From Tunturiibacter gelidiferens (GTDB lineage: Bacteria; Acidobacteriota; Terriglobia; Terriglobales; Acidobacteriaceae): 64,000 nt of DNA. The stretch lies in assembly GCF_014201335.1 (NCBI RefSeq), contig NZ_JACHEB010000006.1, positions 124,001 through 188,000 of the forward strand. The letters run 5' to 3'. Position numbers and translations under genes: made by a program. Numbering within the stretch: position 1 is the first letter of the stretch; each line of letters opens with the position of its first letter. Shown one piece after another: positions 9,131 through 17,205 of the stretch. Below the pieces are notes generated by a model. It was not told the DNA's origin. It ran no database searches and worked only from the letters and a program-made list of their open reading frames with translations.

Positions 9131-9421
9131 CTACCCTTGGCAGGTTTCTGTTTTGCTAGTGATGAAGCAGCTTCTGTCCTCTGCGACCTGGATGTCTTTC
9201 GCATGGCCATCCACCATCATTTCGGCGTCATAAGTAGTCTTTCTGTTTTCTCGCTCCGTGACGAATCTTTTGATGACAGCTCCCTCGGATTGAGCTTGGG
9301 GTGTCTTCTCAGCGGCAGGCTGAAGCTCTGGGCGGCTCAATGTCGTTCCTTGCCCAAACCCGATCAGAGAGAGGTCGCAAGTCAAAAGCGCGAGAGCAAA
9401 CAGTGACAAATCTCTTCTCAT
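9131..9421 (-). CDS. Small secreted protein of unknown function
   Basis: 96-aa product, convergent with the receptor gene. Support for it being real: an AGGAGG ribosome-binding site lies upstream of the ATG at a good distance, and the first 25 residues form a convincing signal peptide (MRRDLSLFALALLTCDLSL). The mature part is short and polar, with two cysteines near the C-terminus (RSCFITSKTETC) that could form a disulfide. It shares its upstream region with the gene starting at 9621 on the other strand. I do not recognise a family. Confidence 0.62.
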   Translation of the reverse strand: MRRDLSLFALALLTCDLSLIGFGQGTTLSRPELQPAAEKTPQAQSEGAVIKRFVTERENRKTTYDAEMMVDGHAKDIQVAEDRSCFITSKTETCQG

Positions 9422-9515
9422 GTCGTTTTACCTCCTTTGGCCTTCTGAGACCACAAACAGGATAATGACGTGCAATTTTTAAATGCGCCTGAAGGTTGAA
9501 GCTTACGTTGCCGAA

Positions 9516-9544
9516 TTGTTGGGCGGCTGCCAAATTTGTTGGGC
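9516..9544. repeat. Short direct repeat in a divergent promoter region
   Basis: TTGTTGGGC occurs at 9516-9524 and 9536-9544, 20 bases apart start to start, between the divergent genes at 9421 and 9621. The spacing of about two helical turns is compatible with a regulator site, but nothing else supports it. Confidence 0.3.
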
Positions 9545-9582
9545 AAGGGTTATTCGATCCGAATCTTAGTAAATTCGAGCCT

Positions 9583-9599
9583 CTTAATGTTCAGTTAAG
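9583..9599 (+). promoter_or_regulatory. PmrA-like direct-repeat operator upstream of the 9621 gene
   Basis: CTTAAT (9583-9588), five bases, GTTAAG (9594-9599). A -10-like CAATAA sits at 9612-9617, 12 bases after the repeat, and the ATG follows at 9621. This matches the other repeats at 5408, 11041 and 13245 in half-site and spacing. Confidence 0.5.
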
Positions 9600-9620
9600 T
9601 CTCTGAGTTCACAATAAAGT

Positions 9621-10937
9621 ATGGATTTGCGAAGACTCCCATGGTGCAGTTTGGTGTTGTTTGCCACAATCGGCGTTGCCCAAAATGTTACCGTCCCTGC
9701 GGGTACACCCTTTCCAGTACAGATTGAAGATCATCTCCACATGCGGGTCGGCCAGTCGATCGACGCAGAGCTTATCTACCCAATTTATGTTGATAACGTG
9801 GAGGTGCTTCCAGCGAAAACACCAATTTCAGGGACCGTGGTAGGCTTGCATTCCAATAACTCGCGCTGCATCACTGCCCGACTCCGCGGAGACTTCACTC
9901 CCTTTAAGACTCCTGTCGTTCGCTTTACGAGCATCACTCTAGCGGACGGTTCGACGATTCCTCTTGTGACCGGCGTCGCTAGCGACGGAGCACCCATCTA
10001 TCGTCTGGTTGCACCGCCGCCACGGAAAGGAGGATTCCTCAAGCAACAGTGAGATAACGGTATCCAGATTTTGAAGGATAAACTTGCTATTGTGACTGGT
10101 CCGGATAAGCGTGACCGCTTAACGCAGTTTCTCTATACGCAGCTTCCCTACCATCCTCAGCGGATCGAAAAGATGACGGCTTGGACCGTTGAGCCTTCAG
10201 AACCACTTCATCTTTCGCTACGAGCCACAGACATGGTTGCAAAAACAAAGCCAGCAACACTCGCTGTACTGTCTCCAGAAGTCGACAGCAAGACATGGAT
10301 CATTCAGGCTTATCTTAGCGACGCCTTGAGCTCCGCCATGTCGAAGCCTGGTGAGACGATAAAAGCAACAGTGGCTGAACCTATCTATAATGCGGACCAC
10401 ACCATCGCCGTTCCTCAAGGCGCGACGATCGTGGGAGCGGTAACGAAGGCAAGGCCTGCCCGCAGCTTCGGTCGCGGAGGCACTCTGCACTTCGACTTTC
10501 GACAGCTGATTCTTCCCGGCGGCAACGCGCAGAACGTTCGGGCGTCGCTTATCGGCGCAGATTCGTCTGCTCCAGACAAGCTTGCGCTCGATTCAGAAGA
10601 CCAGGTAAAACCAAAGCCGCAGGGCAAACTTCTGGTTCCCTTCACGCTGCTCATGCTCGCTGCGCGGCCACTGGACGTAGACAAAGGCGACGGAGCGGGC
10701 GGAGGATTCGGAAAAGATGCAGTTGCCTCCAATAGCCTGGGAGTTATCGGGTTTATCATCGGAACGGCTTTGCCACAGCGAAATGTCGCTGCGGGAATCG
10801 GTTACTACGGAGCAGCGGTTTCTATCTACGAACGGTGGATCAAGCGTGGGCGAGACGTCACTTTTGCTCGCGACACTCGCCTGGTGCTTCAAACAACTCC
10901 ACGCAACTCCGCAGTATTTCCGGCTCCGGAGCCTTAA
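9621..10937 (+). pseudogene. Secreted beta-rich protein gene interrupted by one in-frame TGA
   Basis: Two open stretches, 9621-10052 (143 aa) and 10053-10937, lie in the same frame, separated only by TGA at 10050-10052. No ribosome-binding site or ATG restarts translation right after the stop (the first candidate is TTG 10071). The sequence reads across smoothly: KGGFLKQQ, stop, DNGIQILKDKLAIVTGPDK. Without the stop it would give one protein of about 438 aa with a signal peptide (MDLRRLPWCSLVLFATIGVA). An N-terminal region resembles conjugation-type TrbI/TraB-like beta proteins (VTVPAGTPFPVQIEDHL), and a second similar region includes AVPQGATIVGAVTK. I recall intact acidobacterial homologues of this layout. 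Readings include a recent nonsense mutation, a sequencing error, or stop-codon readthrough. It carries a PmrA-like operator just upstream. Confidence 0.6.
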
Positions 10938-11040
10938 ACTTCTCGAAAGAGAATGACTAAGACTACGACGGTGTCCAGAATTCAGTATTTTGGCATTCAT
11001 TATGCCACTAAAGGCTCAAAATGCTTTGAACTCTAGGCAG

Positions 11041-11057
11041 CTTAAGCTTGGCTTAAG
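11041..11057 (+). promoter_or_regulatory. PmrA-like operator before the second two-component operon
   Basis: CTTAAG (11041-11046), CTTGG, CTTAAG (11052-11057): a perfect 6-5-6 direct repeat that ends 22 bases before the regulator ATG. It shares 16 of 17 bases with the site at 13245. The position suggests autoregulation by the OmpR-type regulator encoded immediately downstream. Confidence 0.65.
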
Positions 11058-11079
11058 CTTTCTGTGTTGAGATCTACTT

Positions 11080-11790
11080 ATGCGTGTCTTACTTGTTGAA
11101 GACGAGATTCGCCTGGCTGAAAACGTTGCGCAGGCGCTACGCGATGGACCCGGCTTCGCAGTGGATCATGCCGAGGATGGGCAAGCGGGATTGAGTCTGG
11201 CTGAGAATCTCTGCTACGACCTGATAATTCTTGATCTAATGCTGCCGAACCTGGATGGTCAGACGGTTCTTCGCAGACTTCGCGAGCGAGGAGATGGTAC
11301 GGCGGTCCTGATCCTGACGGCTCGAAGCGAACGATCTTCCATCATTCAACTCCTGAACTACGGCGCTGATGATTACGTTAGCAAGCCTTTCGATCTAGGA
11401 GAACTGATTGCCAGGGCGAAGGCGCTGATACGTCGTGGCAAGGGTACGGCAAGTCCAGCACTTCGCTTAGGCGATCTGGAACTCCACACCGGAGACCACA
11501 GCGTTTTCCGCGCAGGTACGCCGATTTTGCTTTCTCCCATGGAGTACAGAATTCTTGAGTACATGATGCACCGCCCACGCGCTGTCATCTCGAAGCGAGA
11601 GTTATTGGAGCATATGTACGATTTTAACTGGGCGCATCACTCTAATGTGATCGAAGCGCATGTTTCGAATCTACGACGGAAGCTCGGAGAAGGGACGAAT
11701 CCGCCAACAATCGAAAATCTGCGTAATCGAGGTTACAGACTCGTTTTGGAGTCCACCACTTCCAGGGAAGTCGGGAACGAACCAGCATGA
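11080..11790 (+). CDS. OmpR/PmrA-type response regulator
   Basis: 236-aa DNA-binding response regulator. Receiver residues visible: Glu-Asp-Glu at 7-9, phospho-acceptor Asp52 (ILDLMLPNLDG), Thr80 and Lys102 (YVSKPFD). The winged-helix domain (about 130-228) has the VIEAHVSNLRRKLGEG recognition region and ends in the typical NLRNRGYRLVLE. The stop overlaps the kinase ATG in an ATGA, a tight operon. It is preceded by a perfect CTTAAG-N5-CTTAAG repeat, the layout bound by PmrA-like proteins, and the same repeat precedes three other transcription units nearby. I infer that it controls itself, the propeller/efflux operon and the phosphatase. Confidence 0.95.
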   Translation: MRVLLVEDEIRLAENVAQALRDGPGFAVDHAEDGQAGLSLAENLCYDLIILDLMLPNLDGQTVLRRLRERGDGTAVLILTARSERSSIIQLLNYGADDYVSKPFDLGELIARAKALIRRGKGTASPALRLGDLELHTGDHSVFRAGTPILLSPMEYRILEYMMHRPRAVISKRELLEHMYDFNWAHHSNVIEAHVSNLRRKLGEGTNPPTIENLRNRGYRLVLESTTSREVGNEPA

Positions 11791-13238
11791 AGACTTACTC
11801 ACTGACCCGTCGCCTGATAATAGCTATGCTTCTGGTGGAACTCTGCTCTCTCATGGCCTTGATAGGGATCGCCAGTGTCTATGAGGGGGTTTCACACTTT
11901 AGAGCCTTGGATGTAGCGCTGCGTGGTCGAGCGGATTCCTTACTTGGTGCAGTCCAAGACTCGGAAGACCCCGAAGATAATGTAATGCTATCTGGAGTAG
12001 AAGGGCTTGCTCCAAGACGAGACATTTATATCGTGCGTGACGATCGTGGCCGTGTGATCGGGGCGCAAGGATGGCCAAATGGCGAACATGAGCTGATCAG
12101 CGGTGACACGAGAGAGTTTCGTAATCTCACCGTAGGAGGAATTCGGTATCGAGTGATTCGCAGGCTCGGTTTGCGAATCGTCGATCCGGGGGATGCCAAG
12201 GGCGGCGTTGCTCGACATGTCATTATTCTCTACGGTTCTCGCACTCACCCGGTCTGGGAACGCGTCAGGAACGCAATGGCTTTCTATGCGCTCTCGGGCC
12301 TTCTCCTCCTTGTAGTAACGGGCTTCGTCCTCCTTCACCTACTGCGTCGTGGGCTTCAACCTCTATATGAACTAGCCGAGCAGGCTGGAGAGATCTCGAT
12401 TAACTCTTGGAACCTTGGCCCCTCGAGTCAGGCCCGCTATGTACGGGAGCTCGAACCGCTGGTCTCGGCGATTGAGTCAGCGCTTCTCAGACTTGAGCAG
12501 TCCTTCGCTCAACAACGACAATTTGTCGGTGATGCGGCACACGAACTGAAAACCTCCGTGGCGGTTATGAAGTCGTCTTTACAGCTTCTAACGATGCGGA
12601 CGAGGTCTGCAAAGGAGTACGAAGAGGGGCTCGAGCGAGTTAGAGTTGACTCCGAACGCATGGAGGAGCTTGTCGCAAAGATGCTGACCTTGGCGCGGCT
12701 TGAAGACGACTCCGAACAGCTCGAGTCCAATCGGATCGTAGAACTTGGCGATGTCCTCCGTGACGTAGCTGAGCACTTTCAAACAATGGCCAACTTCCGC
12801 CGCATCAGTCTGGTAGTCAAAGCGGATAATCCGGCCCTTGTTCTGTGTGATCCCGACCAACTTCGGCTGCTTTTCTCCAACTTAATAGACAATGCGATTC
12901 AGCATAGCGGTGTAGGCAAATCTGTCCGCGTAACCATCAGCAAACGGGGAGAGATGGCTGAACTGATCGTAGAAGACGAAGGTGAAGGAATTCCAGAAGA
13001 TGTGCTTCCGTACGTCTTCGATCGATTCTATCGAGGAGATCCTTCCCGCAGCCGGCGGACGGGTGGCACGGGCCTGGGATTGGCGATCTCAAAGGCGATT
13101 GTTCTGCGATACCACGGAGCTATTCGGCTAGAAAGTCGCCTAGGGCGAGGCACGAAAGCCATCGTGGCTCTGCCATTGATTGAGAGCAGAACAGAAAGAC
13201 TAGAGCATTGGAGCGCGATAACCCCCGAAAAAAGATAG
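11787..13238 (+). CDS. Sensor histidine kinase, cognate to the 11080 regulator
   Basis: 483-aa membrane sensor kinase. TM1 (about residues 9-31) and TM2 (about 170-192) flank a periplasmic sensor region of roughly 135 residues. A HAMP linker leads to the dimerisation helix with His252 in FVGDAAHELKTS (Ser replaces the usual Pro). The catalytic domain keeps the N box (LFSNLIDNAIQHS), G1 (EDEGEGIPE), the F box (VFDRFYRGD) and G2 (GGTGLGLAISKAI). It overlaps its regulator by four bases. Its location between the regulator and an efflux operon points to sensing of envelope stress, a metal or an antimicrobial compound. The signal itself cannot be read from sequence. Confidence 0.94.
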   Translation: MKTYSLTRRLIIAMLLVELCSLMALIGIASVYEGVSHFRALDVALRGRADSLLGAVQDSEDPEDNVMLSGVEGLAPRRDIYIVRDDRGRVIGAQGWPNGEHELISGDTREFRNLTVGGIRYRVIRRLGLRIVDPGDAKGGVARHVIILYGSRTHPVWERVRNAMAFYALSGLLLLVVTGFVLLHLLRRGLQPLYELAEQAGEISINSWNLGPSSQARYVRELEPLVSAIESALLRLEQSFAQQRQFVGDAAHELKTSVAVMKSSLQLLTMRTRSAKEYEEGLERVRVDSERMEELVAKMLTLARLEDDSEQLESNRIVELGDVLRDVAEHFQTMANFRRISLVVKADNPALVLCDPDQLRLLFSNLIDNAIQHSGVGKSVRVTISKRGEMAELIVEDEGEGIPEDVLPYVFDRFYRGDPSRSRRTGGTGLGLAISKAIVLRYHGAIRLESRLGRGTKAIVALPLIESRTERLEHWSAITPEKR

Positions 13239-13244
13239 CGCCGT

Positions 13245-13261
13245 CTTAATCTTGGCTTAAG
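13245..13261 (+). promoter_or_regulatory. PmrA-like operator before the propeller/efflux operon
   Basis: CTTAAT (13245-13250), CTTGG, CTTAAG (13256-13261), with a -10-like GATATT at 13272-13277, 11 bases further on, and the ATG of the next gene at 13317. The spacer CTTGG is identical to that at 11047-11051. The site begins 7 bases after the kinase stop, so it gives the downstream operon its own regulated promoter. Confidence 0.65.
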
Positions 13262-13316
13262 CCAGCTCTGCGATATTTGTAACAACAGATTTCTTCTGTT
13301 CTGGAGCGTTCTTGAC

Positions 13317-14363
13317 ATGCAGAATACATGCAGACGAGTAGCCTTTTCTTTCACCTTCGCGGCGTCGACGCTAGTTCCCTTTTATTCGGCAACGTCTGCT
13401 ACAGCCGAAAAGCCATTTGAGATCGAACAGAAATGGGCCGTCGGAGGCACGGCAGGATGGGACTACCTGACGGCCGACCCGATGACACACCGTCTTTACA
13501 TCGCCCACATGACGCGGGTTGACGTCGTCGATACCACCAACGGAAAGGTCATCGGAGCCATTGAAGGATTGACTCGCTGCCACGGCATCATCATCTCTCC
13601 GGATGGCAAGACAGGTTTTGTTTCCGATGGCGGAGCAAACGATGTAGTGGTATTCGATACCTCCAATTTTGCGACACTAACAAAGATTCCAGCCGGAACG
13701 AATCCAGACGGCATGGCCTACGAGGTTTCCACCAATACGGTCTGGGCGTTCAATGGAGCGAGCAAGAACGTCACAGTGATTAATGCAGCGAATCGCAAGG
13801 TGGTCGGCACCGTCGCATTGCCGGGCAAACCGGAGTTTCCCCAAAGCGATGATCAGGGAACCGTCTTCGTAAATATCGAAGACAAAAATAGCATCGTCCG
13901 TCTCGACGCGAAGACGGAAAAGATTACAGCCACGTGGCCTTTGGCCGGATGTGAGTCGCCCTCGGGACTGGCCCTCGATAACGAGGGAGGCCGCCTATTT
14001 TCGGTCTGCGACGGCAAGAAGATGGTAGTCACCGACTCGCACACGGGCAAGTCACTGGCGACGCCGACGATTGGTGATGGACCTGATGCCGCTGGATATG
14101 ATGCAGGTAAGAAGCTGGCTTTCTCTTCGAATGGGGATGGAACATTGAGCGTAGTTGATGCAAGCAAGACAACGTATCCAGTAGTGCAGACGCTTCCGAC
14201 GATGAAAGGCGCGAGAACGATGGCCCTGGACGCGTCTTCCGGAAAGATCTACACGGTATCGGCCAAGTTCGGAGCCACCCCTACTGCAACCGCCGCGACT
14301 CCTCACCCGCGACCCGCTGCCTTGCCCGATACCTTTATCGTTCTAGTGATCAACCAAAAATAG
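13317..14363 (+). CDS. Secreted YVTN/YncE-like beta-propeller protein
   Basis: 348-aa exported protein with a signal peptide (about residues 1-29, ending TSATAEKP). It is built of about seven repeats of roughly 40 residues typical of YVTN-type propellers. Examples are RLYIAHMTRVDVVDTTNGKV, TGFVSDGGANDVVVFDT and NTVWAFNGASKNVTVINA. Such proteins are periplasmic or extracellular binding modules; no catalytic residues are recognised. The C-terminus is Ala/Thr/Pro-rich before LPDTFIVLVINQK. The gene lies 41 bases before a TolC gene in the same direction and downstream of a PmrA-like operator, so it probably heads the efflux operon. Its role there is unknown. Confidence 0.8.
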   Translation: MQNTCRRVAFSFTFAASTLVPFYSATSATAEKPFEIEQKWAVGGTAGWDYLTADPMTHRLYIAHMTRVDVVDTTNGKVIGAIEGLTRCHGIIISPDGKTGFVSDGGANDVVVFDTSNFATLTKIPAGTNPDGMAYEVSTNTVWAFNGASKNVTVINAANRKVVGTVALPGKPEFPQSDDQGTVFVNIEDKNSIVRLDAKTEKITATWPLAGCESPSGLALDNEGGRLFSVCDGKKMVVTDSHTGKSLATPTIGDGPDAAGYDAGKKLAFSSNGDGTLSVVDASKTTYPVVQTLPTMKGARTMALDASSGKIYTVSAKFGATPTATAATPHPRPAALPDTFIVLVINQK

Positions 14364-14404
14364 AGCGGATATATCTCTCGCAAGGGGCGTCTGTGAAGTA
14401 GACC

Positions 14405-15874
14405 ATGAAGCGAAGCTTTCAAATCAATACGATCTTCGCGTTTAGCTGGATGATGGCTTTCGTCATCGCGCCATCAACAGCTGAAGCGTGGCAGGCAACC
14501 ACTTCCGGGATAGCTGCCTCGGACCTTTCAGGGTCCGCGCAGAACGCTGCCTCTCCGACCGGTGCCGCAGCCGCACAGGTGAACGGTGGGGCTCCGGCGC
14601 GGGTTGGCGTACAAAATGCGAGTCAAGCCGCGCCAGTGATTACGCTTGATCAAGCGCTCTCGATGGCAAAAGAGAATGAACCCGCATTTGCCGCTGCGGT
14701 GGCAGCGAGCAAGACCGCGCAGCTTGACCGCTCGATCGCCCGGGCAGCTTTGCTCCCTTCCGTCGTGTACCACAATCAGTATCTCTATACTCAGCCGAAC
14801 GGCGGGTTAAATCAGGCCGGTTCCACCGGAACGCAAGCTGCCCCCAGGTTCATCGCCAACAACACGGTGCACGAGTACATCAGCCAAGGGGTCGTTACGG
14901 AAACGATTGGGCTTGCGCAGTACAGCGCACTGGCTCGTGCTGGCGCGGCGGCTGCAATCGCCAGTGCGGAGATGGAGATCAGCCGAAGGGGATTGACGTC
15001 GACCGTCATTGGGCTTTTTTATAACTCAACCGCTGCACAGGAACGGATTGTCATTCAAGAACAAGCCACGAACGAGGCTGCTGACTTTGTGAAACAGACT
15101 GAGCAACGCGAAGTAGCAAGAGAAGTGGCACACGCGGATGTCATCAAAGCACAACTGACACTGCAACAACGGCAGCGAGATCTTGGGGACGCTCAACTGC
15201 AGTCTCAGAGGGCTCGCCTTGATCTCGGTGTGCTGCTATTTCCCGATCCGCGCTCGCCGTACAGCGTGACGCTTCCTGCGGCAACTCCGCTTCCTGAACG
15301 AGGCGTGGTAGAGACGCAGGCGGCCGCGAATAATCCTGAGTTGAAGAGCGCCGTGGCAACGCTGCGATCGAAGGATCTCGACATCACGACAGCACGCGCT
15401 GCCTATCTACCTGACCTGGTGCTCAACTACTCGTATGGTATAGATGCCCCGCAATTTGCAGTGAATGGACCTGATAGCGTTCGTAACCTTGGCTACTCGG
15501 CTTCGGCGACACTCGACATTCCTGTGTGGGACTGGCTTGCGACGCAACACAAAATTAAGCAGGCCCACATTCTTCGTGATGCTGCGAAGGTATCGCTTAC
15601 CTTCGCGCAGCGCACACTGATCGCTCAGCTCGAAGAGTTCTATGGAGAGGCTTCTCTCGCTCATGATCAGCTTGCTTCACTTGAGTTGAGCGTGCAGACG
15701 GCTCGGGAGAGCCTACGCCTGACCCGGATGCGTTACTCCGCCGGCGAGGCAACAGTCCTCGAGGTCGTCGACGCGCAGAACTCATTCACCACTGCAGAGC
15801 TCGCTCATCAGGACGGCACCATTCGCTATCAGCTTGCGCTGGCAAATCTTCAACTACTTACGGGGACGATTTAA
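14405..15874 (+). CDS. TolC-family outer-membrane efflux channel
   Basis: 489-aa outer-membrane factor that would form the exit duct of the tripartite pump encoded by the next two genes. A signal peptide (about residues 1-30, to AEAWQA) and an Ala/Gly-rich linker precede two OEP repeats, about 75-280 and 290-485. Both are dominated by long amphipathic helices (for example EEFYGEASLAHDQLASLELS and TRMRYSAGEATVLEVVDAQN). The last motif is typical of the family's second repeat. The stop is followed two bases later by the adaptor GTG, which indicates an operon. Confidence 0.93.
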   Translation: MKRSFQINTIFAFSWMMAFVIAPSTAEAWQATTSGIAASDLSGSAQNAASPTGAAAAQVNGGAPARVGVQNASQAAPVITLDQALSMAKENEPAFAAAVAASKTAQLDRSIARAALLPSVVYHNQYLYTQPNGGLNQAGSTGTQAAPRFIANNTVHEYISQGVVTETIGLAQYSALARAGAAAAIASAEMEISRRGLTSTVIGLFYNSTAAQERIVIQEQATNEAADFVKQTEQREVAREVAHADVIKAQLTLQQRQRDLGDAQLQSQRARLDLGVLLFPDPRSPYSVTLPAATPLPERGVVETQAAANNPELKSAVATLRSKDLDITTARAAYLPDLVLNYSYGIDAPQFAVNGPDSVRNLGYSASATLDIPVWDWLATQHKIKQAHILRDAAKVSLTFAQRTLIAQLEEFYGEASLAHDQLASLELSVQTARESLRLTRMRYSAGEATVLEVVDAQNSFTTAELAHQDGTIRYQLALANLQLLTGTI

Positions 15875-15876
15875 CC

Positions 15877-17205
15877 GTGGCCAACAAAATGCCAACTACG
15901 GCGACGCGACGCGCTGGGACACCGGCATTGGCCGCATCTTTGATGTTCCTGTCCGCTTCCCTACTGCTTCAGAACGGCTGCAAGAAGGCCGACGATACGG
16001 TCGATAAGCCCGTGGTCACAGTTCAAGCCGTCCATCCCCGAAGCGGCCCGATCACCGACGAGATTGAGACAGATGCCACTCTCTACCCTGTTGCGCAAGC
16101 CGCGATCTTACCTAAGGTGACTGCACCTGTACGTAAATTTTATGTTCAACGGGGAGACCATGTGAAGGCCGGCCAGCTAGTTGCAACACTTGAAAACGAA
16201 GATCTGGCCGCAGCCGCAATGGATAACAAAGGCGCCTTCGACGCGGCGCAAGGGACCTATGCAGCGGCAGCGCAGTCTGCGGTCCCTGAAGAGCAAACCC
16301 GATCTCGGCTTGATCTGGAACAAGCCAAAGCTACCCTCGACCTCGACAACAGCATTGTCGAAGCCCGCAAGCAGTTGTTGTCGCAGGGAGCGATACCGGG
16401 CCGCGACTACGATACTGCGCGAACAACTGCACTTCAGGCACAGGCAGCTTACGATATTGCGAAACAAAAGTACGAAGCTCTTGGCAAAATTGGAACCAGC
16501 GCTTCGCTGGAGTCGGCGAGGGGTCAGCTCGCCTCCGCGAAGGGGAAGTACCTGGGTGCGGCGGCACAACTTAGCTATACCAACATTAAAACGCCGATCT
16601 CTGGCGTCGTGACGGATCGCCCACTCTTTGCGGGCGAGACAGCTGCCGCAGGGGCTGCGGTTGTAACGGTGATGGATACCTCTTTCATGATCGCGAAGCT
16701 GCATATCGCTCAGATCCAGACGCAGCAGCTGAGCCTCGGTTCTCCGGCCACGATCACGGTACCGGGAATCGAGGGACTCATAGATGCCAAGGTTTCGCTG
16801 ATCAGTCCGGCTCTCGATCCTGGCAGCACGACGGTTGAGGTATGGCTTCGAGTACCCAACCCCAACGGCCACCTCAAAGCCGGGACTTCGGTTCACGCCA
16901 CTCTCAAGGGAAAGACCGTTGAGAACGCGCTGCTGATCCCGACAGAAGCACTTCAGCGCTCGCCAGAGGGCGCGGGCAAGATCGTTATGGTGGTCGGCGC
17001 GGATGGTGCGGCTGCAAAACGAGCTGTCACTGTCGGCATACAAACTGACGAGTCGACACAAATACTCACCGGTCTCAAGCCGAGCGATAGGGTGATTACG
17101 ACTGGTGGCTATGGGCTGGACGAAGGCACGAAGGTGAAAGTGGGATCAGCTGAGGAAAAAGGTTCGGCAGGCAAGAGCGACGACAACACGGAAGGCAAAG
17201 AGTGA
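15877..17205 (+). CDS. RND efflux periplasmic adaptor
   Basis: 442-aa membrane fusion protein. It starts at GTG 15877, two bases after the TolC stop. The N-terminus is hydrophobic with a Cys at residue 35 in LLLQNGCKK; this looks like a lipoprotein site but the residues before Cys are not canonical. The lipoyl halves carry KVTAPVRKFYVQRGDHVKAG and TPISGVVTDRPLFAGE. Between them lies a long Ala-rich alpha-hairpin with several Gln/Lys repeats. Beta-barrel and membrane-proximal parts follow, and the tail is a Glu/Lys/Asp-rich, probably disordered segment. It overlaps the pump gene by four bases (GTGA). Confidence 0.93.
   Translation: MANKMPTTATRRAGTPALAASLMFLSASLLLQNGCKKADDTVDKPVVTVQAVHPRSGPITDEIETDATLYPVAQAAILPKVTAPVRKFYVQRGDHVKAGQLVATLENEDLAAAAMDNKGAFDAAQGTYAAAAQSAVPEEQTRSRLDLEQAKATLDLDNSIVEARKQLLSQGAIPGRDYDTARTTALQAQAAYDIAKQKYEALGKIGTSASLESARGQLASAKGKYLGAAAQLSYTNIKTPISGVVTDRPLFAGETAAAGAAVVTVMDTSFMIAKLHIAQIQTQQLSLGSPATITVPGIEGLIDAKVSLISPALDPGSTTVEVWLRVPNPNGHLKAGTSVHATLKGKTVENALLIPTEALQRSPEGAGKIVMVVGADGAAAKRAVTVGIQTDESTQILTGLKPSDRVITTGGYGLDEGTKVKVGSAEEKGSAGKSDDNTEGKE

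Noticed and set aside
9018..9406. Plus-strand ORF of 135 aa after the TonB receptor
   Set aside because: It overlaps the minus-strand small secreted gene, which has the better ribosome-binding site and a signal peptide.
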